Shown here one piece after another: positions 1-6,177 of a DNA stretch of 7,312 bases. The stretch is from JBBQWZ01 sp038210135. Its GTDB lineage: Bacteria > Acidobacteriota > Terriglobia > Bryobacterales > Bryobacteraceae. The notes under the pieces are model-generated. The model had not been told where the DNA came from. It ran no database searches and saw only the letters and a program-made list of their open reading frames with translations. The DNA is taken from positions 1 through 7,312 of the forward strand of contig JBBQWZ010000071.1 in the NCBI GenBank assembly GCA_038210135.1. Direction: 5' to 3'. The translations under genes were made by a program, and so were the position numbers. The first letter of the stretch is position 1. Each line of letters starts with the position of its first letter.

Positions 1-36
1 AATCTGCTCCAGGCTCCCCGCTTCCGTATCGTCCAT
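1..36 (-). CDS. Possible 5' end of an integrase-type transposase, cut by the window edge
   Basis: Reading leftward from an ATG at 36, the 12 visible codons give MDDTEAGSLEQI before the window ends. A start of the form M-D-x(4-5)-SLEQI resembles, from memory, the N-terminus of an integrase-core (DDE, IS481-like) transposase family found in acidobacteria and other soil bacteria. A purine run (gggga) lies about 12 nt upstream of the ATG, which is a weak ribosome binding site. Direct repeats just upstream (63-131) fit the idea of an element end. The fragment is too short to prove the family; it could equally be a chance start codon. Confidence 0.3.
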   Translation of the reverse strand, partial: MDDTEAGSLEQI

Positions 37-62
37 GCTGATGACCAATCCCCAGCATCCCG

Positions 63-131
63 ATCCATCCCCTCTCCAGGCTCATCTTGCGTGAGAATCC
101 ATCCCCACCTTCAGGCTCATCTTGCGTGAGA
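63..131. repeat. Two tandem copies of a 34-35 bp repeat
   Basis: The 20-mer caggctcatcttgcgtgaga occurs at 77-96 and again, perfectly, at 112-131. Each copy is preceded by atccatcccc (63-72 and 97-106), so the unit is 34-35 bp with a small length difference in the linker. A partial match (ctccaggctc) lies at 8-17. Short repeats beside a putative transposase start are typical of multiple transposase binding sites at an element end, but a simple tandem duplication would look the same. Confidence 0.75.
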
Positions 132-133
132 CA

Positions 134-267
134 AGAGTCTCACCCAAGCCGAAAGCCAGCGCTGAGTGCGCCAGTCGAGCAAATCTGAGCTGACCCAAGT
201 CTTGCGGCAGTCGGCAACGAAGGTCCGCCGCCCGCCTTTTCGCGACGTGTTTACTTTCGGCGCCACT
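134..267. other. No recognisable gene between possible element end and methyltransferase remnant
   Basis: A minus-strand frame is open across this stretch (117-323), but I recognise no family in it. The only structure seen nearby is a perfect inverted repeat, ccagaacg/cgttctgg at 272-279 and 281-288 around one base, which lies inside the end of the methyltransferase frame. This stretch should have encoded the rest of the methyltransferase but does not. Confidence 0.5.
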
Positions 268-789
268 TTAGCCAGAACGGCGTTCTGGGAAGCGTGGGCC
301 ACGTGGCTCAGACACCCAATCAACTGCCTGTGCCATCATCGGCGCCATAGCACGAGCAAAGTTTACCCAGGCCGGATGATCCGGCGCCACTAATCCCTCC
401 TCGGCCATGGCCCCCCCGGTTCGGACCGTCGCCGCCAGATCCCGAAAGGCATCCATCTGCGTCGGAGAAAGGAGGAATCCGACGGCCCCGCCCATGTAAG
501 CCGGAGATTTTCGGTCGAGGAATACGTTCGTATCGGGCGTCAACTCATAGCGGTCCGCGCTCTTCGTCAGTAGACCAATCACCGCCAGATAGTCGCACAA
601 GATTCTCATTCCTTTGGGGGACCCGGAAGAACGGCCCGCCAGTTGAGCGGCTGTGACTGCGCCTTCCGCAATGCCCGTGAAGACGTCCAGGTCCAGGGCA
701 GCTTTCACAGCAGCGCTACGCTGAAAACCGTGAATCGCTTCGAAAATCAGCTCCAGCGAAGGCGCGCGCGTTTCTATGGGTTGGTTCAT
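268..789 (-). pseudogene. Truncated SAM-dependent O-methyltransferase (N-terminal dimerisation half only)
   Basis: The 173 residues match the N-terminal dimerisation / winged-helix domain of the acetylserotonin-type (plant-like, small-molecule) O-methyltransferases. After an N-terminal helix (about 10-30) come a leucine-rich ILCDYLAVIGLL helix (about 84-95), the wing YELTPDTNVFL (about 101-111) and SPAYMGGAVGFLLSP (about 115-129). Family members run to about 330-350 residues and continue into a Rossmann domain with a glycine-rich SAM motif. Here clear similarity stops near MAPMMAQAVDWV (about residue 160); a short unrelated tail ends at a TGA, and no SAM motif is seen further left. The ATG at 789 is supported by aaagga at 799-804, 9 nt upstream. 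As it stands the product cannot bind SAM, so I call it a 3'-truncated pseudogene. The break may be linked to the possible element at 1-133. Confidence 0.8.
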
Positions 790-798
790 CAGTGTGGG

Positions 799-804
799 TC
801 CTTT
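799..804 (-). promoter_or_regulatory. Ribosome binding site of the truncated methyltransferase
   Basis: On the minus strand aaagga lies 9 nt before the ATG at 789. It fixes the start codon and shows that the 5' end of this gene is original. Confidence 0.6.
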
Positions 805-849
805 TGCGAGTTAGATTCGGCGCGAGAGCGTCTGCCGAAACTGCGCTAG

Positions 850-1077
850 TCAGGCGAAAGCGACGCGCTCCCCTTTGCCCGCCATCAGAATTGTACCGAA
901 CCTGATTCGTGCCCGCAGCACCTCCCGAACATGAAAAGTTATCTTCGAGAGGGAGTCGCGCAGGCCGTCGGGCACATTCCCTCGGGAGCTACTTTTGCCG
1001 ATAGCTTGCCGGTTATCGAGGACGTTTACAGCTTCTACGGCACTGGTCGACGAGTTCCCGCCTCCAGAGAATGGCAG
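850..1077 (-). other. Unassigned 75-codon open frame without a clear start
   Basis: This frame is free of stops from just after a TGA at 1078-1080 to a TGA at 850-852. It carries stretches that look protein-like, such as STSAVEAVNVLDNRQAIGK and ITFHVREVLRARIRFG, but I recognise no family. No good start codon with a ribosome binding site is seen at its beginning; the first GTG is internal. It lies between the permease/PEP-CTERM remnant and the methyltransferase, all on the minus strand. A plus-strand frame (931-1278) overlaps it and is no more convincing. It may be a gene remnant or chance. Confidence 0.2.
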
Positions 1078-1119
1078 TCAACTGCGCGATTTGAACTGGA
1101 CTCCCGCTGGACAGACCGC

Positions 1120-1371
1120 TCAAATCTTGACCTCCGGGACGGCCAGGCGGTGTCGAAGCAGAGCCGCGATCCCGAGGGCAAGAGCAGCCAGTCCCATGGT
1201 GCCCGGTTCGGGTACCGTGAAGTCGAATTGGACAATCTTTCCGGTGCCCTCGCCCCCCGCTCCTTCCTTGCCGGATGAGGCAAAATAGGCCAAAAAGAGC
1301 GAACTGCCAGATACCAGTGCGGTGTCGAAATGGCCGGCACCAATCGACCCACTGTCGATAATTGGTGTATA
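1120..1371 (-). other. C-terminal part of a PEP-CTERM exported protein
   Basis: The last 83 codons of the chimeric frame contain GAGHFDTALVSGSSLFLAYF, then a VPEPG motif (about 1201-1215), a hydrophobic helix (TMGLAALALGIAALL) and basic RHR, ending VPEVKI. The order PEP motif, membrane helix, arginines is that of PEP-CTERM signals, which exosortase recognises at the outer side of the inner membrane. The part before the motif is too short to name a parent protein. That it belongs to the same original gene as the leader peptide at 1942-2067 is a hypothesis. Confidence 0.75.
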
Positions 1372-1941
1372 CACCGAGTACGCGAGCAGTCCGCCGAGCC
1401 CGACTGCGGCAAGCGTGAGCGACACAATTCCGAACGCCGCCGACACGAATCCCAACAACCGCTCCGTGCGCAGCCGCCGGTCGATCAGCGCCGTCTGCGT
1501 GTGGAATTCCGACAGCGGCACCGCGGGATCCACTTCCGCGATCGCCTTCCGCACCGCGCCAGCTAATCGCGTCGAGTCCATCGACGACCGGATCGCAAAG
1601 TGCACCGATCCCCGGCCGCTCGATCCATAGGGCCGGTACATCACCGGCAGCGGCTGCCTGCGCAGATCGTTGTACAGGCTGTCCCGCACCACCCCAACAA
1701 TTTCGTATTGATTGTTCTTCTGCCCTCGTCCAAACCGCTGTCCCAAGGCGTTTTGCCCGGGGAAGAACTGCGTCGCGAATCGCTCGTCCACCACCACCGC
1801 TGCCGTATCCCGCATGTCGCGGAGTTCCAGCACGCGCCCCATCACCAGCGGAATGCGCATCGTGTCGAAGAATCCCTCGCTGACGCTGTTCAGATTGACC
1901 ACCGTTTTGGGATCGATCTCTCCGGGTGTCCGCGTAGCCGT
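1120..1941 (-). pseudogene. Fragment of ADOP/MacB-type permease joined in frame to a PEP-CTERM tail
   Basis: The first 190 codons (1941 to about 1372) match the periplasmic MacB core domain and one FtsX-type membrane segment of acidobacterial ADOP permeases. Seen are NSVSEGFFDTMRIPLVMGR, then VVVDERFATQFFPGQNALGQRF, YEIVGVVRDSLYNDLR, the FAIRSSMDSTRLAGAVRKAI region and a membrane helix, FGIVSLTLAAVGLGGLLAYS. Full ADOP proteins are about 800 residues; the N-terminal half and the last membrane segments are absent. Right after LLAYSV, where family members continue with a cytoplasmic loop and more helices, the frame runs without a stop into a different protein ending in a PEP-CTERM signal. The upstream limit is an in-frame TGA at 1942-1944. 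The GTG at 1902 is an arbitrary in-frame start with no ribosome binding site. ADOP proteins are thought to export peptides or small molecules or to act on the envelope; this remnant cannot form a permease. Confidence 0.8.
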
Positions 1942-2067
1942 TCACTCGCCGAAGACTCTCGCGTCAAACAGGTTCCGGGCCGCTACGAATGAGGTGGCGC
2001 CTGCGAAAAGCGCGATAGCGCCGGCCACCAGACAGCCGGAGAATCGAATATTGCGCCTGTGATTCAA
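1942..2067 (-). CDS. 41-residue signal-peptide leader, probably the 5' end of a broken exported-protein gene
   Basis: A TTG start at 2067 is placed 8 nt after aaagga (2076-2081). It opens a frame with basic residues (NHRRNIR), a hydrophobic core (CLVAGAIALFAGATSFV) and a plausible signal peptidase site after VAA, followed by RNLFDARVFGE and a TGA at 1942-1944. This is the layout of a Sec signal peptide with only 11 mature residues. The frame is the same as that of the permease/PEP-CTERM chimera that follows, so changing the TGA to a sense codon (for example TGG) would give one 315-residue protein. It is more likely a 5' gene fragment than a functional short peptide. The mature part is not recognised. 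Confidence 0.5.
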   Translation of the reverse strand: MNHRRNIRFSGCLVAGAIALFAGATSFVAARNLFDARVFGE

Positions 2068-2075
2068 GGGACCGG

Positions 2076-2081
2076 TCCTTT
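2076..2081 (-). promoter_or_regulatory. Ribosome binding site for the TTG start at 2067
   Basis: On the minus strand aaagga lies 8 nt before TTG. It is the same motif as used by the methyltransferase at 789, and it is the main reason to accept a TTG start here. Confidence 0.55.
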
Positions 2082-2168
2082 CCGCATGATTGCCAGTCGC
2101 CCGTGTTCTGATTGCGAGATTATCACCCGGGCAGGGTGGCTTCGAATTGGCTGTATGCTGGTCGAGTC
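2082..2168. promoter_or_regulatory. Divergent intergenic region expected to hold the sigma-factor promoter
   Basis: The gap between the leader (minus) and the sigma factor (plus) must hold the start signals of both. A TATGCT at 2154-2159 resembles a -10 box 9 nt before the sigma ATG, which would give a nearly leaderless transcript. No matching -35 box is seen at 17 nt, and no clear ribosome binding site precedes the ATG. I cannot define a promoter with confidence. Confidence 0.25.
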
Positions 2169-2741
2169 ATGGGCGATGAGGAACGATGCGGCGAGGTCAC
2201 ACAACTTCTCTCGAATTGGAGCAAAGGCGACCTGACGGCACGGGAAGACGTTTTTCCGCTGGTGTACGCGGAACTCCGCCGGCTGGCCGCGTCGTACTTG
2301 CGGCGCGAGCGGAGCGATCACACCTTACAGGCGACGGCGTTGGTTCATGAAGCGTACCTGCGGATGGTGGATCATGACGGCGCAAATTTCCAGAACCGTC
2401 ATCATTTCTTTGGCGCGGCCGCGCAGATGATGCGGCGAATTCTGGTGGATCATGCGCGCGGACGTCTGACCGCGAAGCGTGGAAGCGGTCAGGTAAAGGC
2501 CGCGCTCACCGAGGCGATCACGATGTCGCAGGAGCAGCCGGCGTTGCTGCTGGCGCTGGACGAGAGCCTAACCAGGCTCGCGGAACTCGATCCGCAACAG
2601 GGCCGCGTAGTTGGGTTGCGTGTGTTCGCGGGACTGACGGTCGAAGAAACCTCAACCGTCCTGCGCATTTCCCCGGCAACGGTGAAGCGCGAGTGGTCGC
2701 TGGCGAAAGCCTGGCTGTTGATGCAGATGCACAAGAAATAG
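2169..2741 (+). CDS. ECF RNA polymerase sigma factor, TIGR02999 type
   Basis: The 190-residue protein directs RNA polymerase to a set of promoters. Region 2 spans about 25-98: FPLVYAELRRLAASYL is the core-binding part, followed by HTLQATALVHEAYLRMV and the -10-binding segment HHFFGAAAQMMRRILVDHAR. Region 4 spans about 127-188, with LAELDPQQGRVVGLRVFAGLTVEE and the helix-turn-helix VLRISPATVKREW that reads the -35 box. Length and motifs are those of the TIGR02999 / SigX6-like family common in Acidobacteria and Planctomycetes. I chose the ATG at 2169 because it gives the normal family N-terminus; the frame is open from a TTG at 2112 but the extra 19 residues are unlike the family. The acidic D-A-E-D patch common in region 2.2 is here Q-A-T-A (residues 54-57). 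The kinase gene starts 10 bp after the stop, and no anti-sigma gene is near, so the kinase is the likely regulator. Confidence 0.95.
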   Translation: MGDEERCGEVTQLLSNWSKGDLTAREDVFPLVYAELRRLAASYLRRERSDHTLQATALVHEAYLRMVDHDGANFQNRHHFFGAAAQMMRRILVDHARGRLTAKRGSGQVKAALTEAITMSQEQPALLLALDESLTRLAELDPQQGRVVGLRVFAGLTVEETSTVLRISPATVKREWSLAKAWLLMQMHKK

Positions 2742-2751
2742 CGGCGGCAAC

Positions 2752-5460
2752 GTGGATCCGGAAAAGTGGAAGCGAATGAAGGACGTTTTTGGGTCCGCCC
2801 TGGAGCGGGATCCGAGTGAGCGTGCCACGTATTTGCAGGAAGCGTGCGGTGGGGATGATGAGTTTCGCGCGGAGATCCAGGCTCTTCTGACTTCCTACGA
2901 CTCCGAGGCCACGCTGCCCGGCCCGCGAGAGGCGGATCCGGAAGCGACGGATCCATTCATCGGCACCAAAGTTGGCCCGTACCAAGTGATCCGGCGGATC
3001 GGCGAAGGCGGCATGGGCGTCGTCTATCTGGCGGTCCGGTCGGATGAGACGTTTCACAAACAAGTCGCGCTGAAAGTGGTGCAGGCTTCGGTGACGGGTG
3101 CCAAGGAAGTGCTGGAGCGGTTCCGCCATGAGCGGCGGATTCTCGCGACGCTGGATCATCCGAATATCGCAAAACTGCTGGACGGCGGCGCCACTCCGCA
3201 GGGCATGCCGTATTTCGCGATGGATTACGTCGAGGGGATCCGGATCGACGACTACTGCGAGCAGCGGGATCTGCCTGTCGCCGATCGGCTGGGATTGTTT
3301 CGCGATGTGTGTTCAGCGGTCCAATACGTTCACCAGAACCTGGTGGTGCATCGGGATCTGAAGCCGGGAAATATTTTAGTGACGGCGGCGGGCGTTCCGA
3401 AACTGCTCGATTTCGGCATCGCCAAGCTGCTGAATCCGGAACGGCGCAGCGACCTGACGCAGGCGGACAACCGTCCGATGACGCCGAGCTACGCGAGTCC
3501 GGAACAGGTTCGTGGAGACGCGGTGACGACGGCGAGCGACGTGTATTCGCTGGGCGTCATATTGTTCAGCCTGTTGACGGCGCGGCTTCCGTATCGTTTT
3601 AAGAACGAATCCGCCGCGGAGATTCAGCGGGCGGTGTGCGAAGAACAGCCGGAGAAGCCGAGCGCTGTGGTGGCGGCCCGGCCGATCCATTCGGATACGC
3701 TACGGCGGCAGTTGACGGGCGATCTCGACAACATCGTATTAAAGGCTCTCGAAAAGGATCCGCATCGGCGCTACGTTTCGGCGGAGCAATTGTCGGAGGA
3801 TCTGCGGCGGCACACGGAGGGTTTGCCGGTTTCAGCGCGTCCGGACACATGGAGCTATCGGGCGGGCAAATTCGTTCGGCGCCACGCGGTGGGGGTAACC
3901 GCGGCGGTGTTGGTGGTGTCATCGCTGGCAGCCGGTTTGGCCGCGGCAATGTGGCAGGCGAACGTCGCGCGGCGGGAGCGAGCGAATGCGCAGCAACAAT
4001 TCAACGACGTCCGCCGGCTGACCAATTCCTTCCTGTTCGAATTTCATGCGGCGATTCAGCATCTGCCGGGATCGACCCCGGCGCGGAAGCTGGTGGTGCA
4101 GAAGGCGCTCGAATATCTGAATCGGCTAGCGGCGCAAGCGCACGGGGATCGGGGCTTGGAGCGCGAACTGGCGGAAGCATACCTGAAGGTCGGCGATGTC
4201 CAAGGCAATCCGTATTGGGCAGGCGTGGGCGACAGCAAGGGCGCCGTTGAGAGCTACAGCCAGGCGTTGCGGATCAGCGAGGGGTTGGCGGGCGATCCGA
4301 AAGACGTTTCGGCAAGGGTGTATTTGGCGCGATCCCATCAATCGCTCGGCCAGGTGCTGCCGATCGTCGGGCGTCCAGGCGACGGGCTGACGCACCTGCG
4401 GAAGGCAGCGGAGACTTGGGAGGCGCTGTCGGCGACGGATCCGGCCTGGCGCACCGACTTGGCGAATACCTATCTCGCGCTAGGCGACCTCGAAGGGCAT
4501 CCAGGGCTGCAAAACATGGGCGATGCGGGTATGGCACGAACGGAGTACCAGAAAGCCCGATCGCTGTTCGAGAGTCAGGTTACGCAGGATGCGGGGAATC
4601 AGGCACGGCGCGGACTGGCTGTTGTCCGGGTCCGCATGGCGGATCTCGAAATCGGCAAAGGAGATTTGAAGAAGGTTCTCGTCGAGTACCGGGCGGCGCT
4701 TGAGATCTTGGAGAGCCTTTCCGCGGAGGATGCGACGAATGCGGAGAGCAGCTTCCGGCTGGCGCTGGGGTATCGCAAGGTCGGCGTTGCACTCGAAGGA
4801 CTAGGGGAGCGGAAAGCGGCACTTGAGAATTACGCCAAGGCAGCGGCGGTGAACGAGCGTCTGATGAAGGCGGATCCGGAAAACGTGCAGTCTGGGATGG
4901 GACTGGCGATTACGCTGCGGTATACGGGAGACCTGTTGGCGAAGGGTGGGGATCGCGCCGGAGCGCTGGCCAATTATCAGCGGGTGCTCGCGATCCTCGA
5001 AAGGCTCTCGGCGATTCAACCCGGAAATATTTTGGTCGAAGGGCGGCGAGCGGAAATGCTGCTGTACGTTTCCTCGATCGTAGGGCAGAACGGAAACCTG
5101 CCGGAGGCGCGGAGACTGACGGCCACTGCTTTGGGGATTACGAGCAAACTGGCGGAGCGGACCGAGGCGACTTCCGACGATTTGTTCGGGTACGCGGAGA
5201 ATTTCCTGAGTTGCACGCCGCCGGATTTGCGGGAACCGAAGAGGGCGGTCGAGTACGCCAAGCGTGCGGCTGCAAAGCCGGGCGGCGGCGATAGCGCGGT
5301 ATTGGACCTTCTGGCGCGGGCGTACGCGGCGACTGGGGATCTTGCGCGCGCGGTCGAAGAGGAGGAGAAAGCGATCGGGCAGACGGCGAATGACGATACC
5401 GCGCGCCGGGCGATGGAGGGCCGACTGGCCCAGTACCGCTCGGCGCGCGCTCGTCATTAG
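2752..5460 (+). CDS. Transmembrane Ser/Thr protein kinase with C-terminal TPR repeats
   Basis: This 902-residue kinase has four parts. Residues 1-70 are the N-terminal region usual in acidobacterial kinases (WKRMKDVFGSALERDPSER). Residues 77-355 are a Hanks-type kinase domain with every key residue: glycine loop GEGGMGVV (84-91), ATP lysine K108, helix-C glutamate E127, HRDLKPGN (200-207, catalytic D202), DFG (220-222) and SPE (249-251). Its activation loop has T236, T244 and S246 as possible autophosphorylation sites. A single membrane helix lies at about 380-400 (VGVTAAVLVVSSLAAGLAAAM). Residues about 440-900 are helical TPR-like repeats, expected outside the inner membrane, with units such as GAVESYSQALRISEGL, AALENYAKAAAVNERL and GALANYQRVLAILERL. 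The GTG start at 2752 fits the family N-terminus; the ATG at residue 9 is a less likely alternative. It follows the sigma gene by 10 bp, so both are probably one operon, with the TPR part as sensor and the sigma factor as candidate substrate. The gene is intact; its stop is 2 bp from that of the convergent neighbour. Confidence 0.96.
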   Translation: MDPEKWKRMKDVFGSALERDPSERATYLQEACGGDDEFRAEIQALLTSYDSEATLPGPREADPEATDPFIGTKVGPYQVIRRIGEGGMGVVYLAVRSDETFHKQVALKVVQASVTGAKEVLERFRHERRILATLDHPNIAKLLDGGATPQGMPYFAMDYVEGIRIDDYCEQRDLPVADRLGLFRDVCSAVQYVHQNLVVHRDLKPGNILVTAAGVPKLLDFGIAKLLNPERRSDLTQADNRPMTPSYASPEQVRGDAVTTASDVYSLGVILFSLLTARLPYRFKNESAAEIQRAVCEEQPEKPSAVVAARPIHSDTLRRQLTGDLDNIVLKALEKDPHRRYVSAEQLSEDLRRHTEGLPVSARPDTWSYRAGKFVRRHAVGVTAAVLVVSSLAAGLAAAMWQANVARRERANAQQQFNDVRRLTNSFLFEFHAAIQHLPGSTPARKLVVQKALEYLNRLAAQAHGDRGLERELAEAYLKVGDVQGNPYWAGVGDSKGAVESYSQALRISEGLAGDPKDVSARVYLARSHQSLGQVLPIVGRPGDGLTHLRKAAETWEALSATDPAWRTDLANTYLALGDLEGHPGLQNMGDAGMARTEYQKARSLFESQVTQDAGNQARRGLAVVRVRMADLEIGKGDLKKVLVEYRAALEILESLSAEDATNAESSFRLALGYRKVGVALEGLGERKAALENYAKAAAVNERLMKADPENVQSGMGLAITLRYTGDLLAKGGDRAGALANYQRVLAILERLSAIQPGNILVEGRRAEMLLYVSSIVGQNGNLPEARRLTATALGITSKLAERTEATSDDLFGYAENFLSCTPPDLREPKRAVEYAKRAAAKPGGGDSAVLDLLARAYAATGDLARAVEEEEKAIGQTANDDTARRAMEGRLAQYRSARARH

Positions 5461-5462
5461 GG

Positions 5463-5879
5463 TTAGCGGCAGAGGTAATGGCGGACGTTGTTCTTCTCGG
5501 TCACGAACTGGCATCCGCGGTTGGCGCGGAGGTTCCAGTCGTCTACGGCGACGGAGCGGTTGTTGGAATTGACCCGCGAAGACTGGTGATTGCGCTCAAA
5601 CGCCTGCTGCGCGGCGCGATTGGAATCTTGCAGGGTCTGCGGCGTAATTCCGGTAGGCAGCGACGGACCGTTGTAACCGGCTTTGCGCAGTCGCACCATG
5701 TAGTTGTAATACTGCTGGGCGGCGTTGCGGGCTGCCTGGTCGCCTCGTTGCTGCAACTGCATCTGCTGGCGGATGCCCCAGCTCATATCCATATTCTGAG
5801 CAGAGGCGGTGGCAGGCGCGAGGGCGGCGAGGGCGGCGAAGCCGACGGAGGCGATCAAGGTAAGTAGTTGGGATTTCAT
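5463..5879 (-). CDS. Small exported protein of unknown function
   Basis: The 138-residue product starts with a clear Sec signal peptide: MKSQ, a hydrophobic core (LLTLIASVGFAALAALAPAT) and a signal peptidase I site ASA|QN after residue 27. The mature protein of about 111 residues is rich in Q, N and R, with IRQQMQLQQRGDQAARNAAQQ and QQAFERNHQSSRVNSNNR regions that are probably helical or flexible. It ends in GCQFVTEKNNVRHYLCR, where C123 and C137 could form a disulphide. I recognise no family. The ATG at 5879 is preferred over an in-frame start at 5921 because it sits directly before the signal peptide and follows a purine-rich stretch (gaagaaagaag). It converges on the kinase gene with 2 bp between stop codons. 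It may be periplasmic or secreted; a link to the kinase's extracytoplasmic TPR part is possible but only positional. Confidence 0.8.
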   Translation of the reverse strand: MKSQLLTLIASVGFAALAALAPATASAQNMDMSWGIRQQMQLQQRGDQAARNAAQQYYNYMVRLRKAGYNGPSLPTGITPQTLQDSNRAAQQAFERNHQSSRVNSNNRSVAVDDWNLRANRGCQFVTEKNNVRHYLCR

Positions 5880-5962
5880 ATTTTTCTTCTTTCTTCGAAG
5901 GCGTTCATCCGTCTTCACCAACTCCTAGCGAGAATCGCCGGGGAAGGAGCTCAAAATAATTT

Positions 5963-5978
5963 GGGGGAATGGTCCCCC
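5963..5978. terminator. Short GC-rich hairpin in the intergenic stretch
   Basis: Six G/A bases (ggggga, 5963-5968) pair with tccccc (5973-5978) around a 4-base loop. Read leftward it is followed by aaattatttt, a poor T-rich tail, so it could weakly stop leftward transcription coming from the remnants at 6095-6530. It is not near any intact gene end on the correct side, and a role is uncertain. Confidence 0.3.
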
Positions 5979-6094
5979 CTTTGAAATCCCCTGGTTATCC
6001 GCAATCCGGTGGCAAAAGCGCTGAGCTCTTGAGCGATAGCTCTTCTGTGCAAATCCAAACGCGCTCGCATGCAACGCGAACCTGCGTTCAGGAA

Positions 6095-6175
6095 TCATGC
6101 CTTCGGATAACGCAGCGGATACGACTTTTGCTTCCGGACATCAGGGTACATTTCCGCGCCCACGACGGCGAGGGC
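6095..6175 (-). pseudogene. Possible C-terminal scrap of an unrecognised protein
   Basis: In one minus-strand frame, ending in TGA at 6095-6097, the codons read AVVGAEMYPDVRKQKSYPLR followed by YPKA and stop. Charged and aromatic residues are balanced as in a true protein end, and the frame differs from that of the transposase fragment just upstream. I cannot name the family. It could be the end of the gene the IS3 element landed in or deleted into, or chance. Confidence 0.3.
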
Positions 6176-6177
6176 AA

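Larger units (their letters stand above)
1..133 (-). mobile_element. Possible insertion-element end
   Basis: On the minus strand the sequence starting at 133 reads TGTCTCACGCAAGATGAGCC. It begins with TG, as IS3/IS481-type ends often do, and runs through both direct repeats into the possible transposase start at 36. Next to it, gtgagac (126-132) and gtctcac (137-143) form a 7-bp inverted repeat with a 4-base loop. The other end of the element, and so any target-site duplication, lies outside the window. The boundary is inferred, not shown. Confidence 0.3.

Noticed and set aside
1322..2062. Long plus-strand open frames opposite the permease fragment
   Set aside because: They are mirror frames of the minus-strand gene; their translations are Arg/Ser/Pro/His-rich and show no family motif, while the minus frame gives clear ADOP and PEP-CTERM matches.
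2112..2168. N-terminal extension of the sigma factor from a TTG at 2112
   Set aside because: The added residues do not resemble the family, and no ribosome binding site precedes the TTG; the ATG at 2169 gives the usual length.
2518..3159. Minus-strand open frame of 213 codons across the sigma-kinase junction
   Set aside because: It lies opposite two well-supported genes and encodes no recognisable motif; it arises from high GC and codon bias.
3636..4250. Plus-strand glycine/arginine-rich frame inside the kinase
   Set aside because: Out-of-frame shadow of the kinase-to-membrane linker; low-complexity Gly/Arg/Ala composition is typical of a shifted GC-rich frame.
4801..5514. Minus-strand open frame of 237 codons opposite the end of the kinase
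   Set aside because: Arg/Gln-rich shadow of the TPR region and of the convergent gene's end; no start signal or domain.
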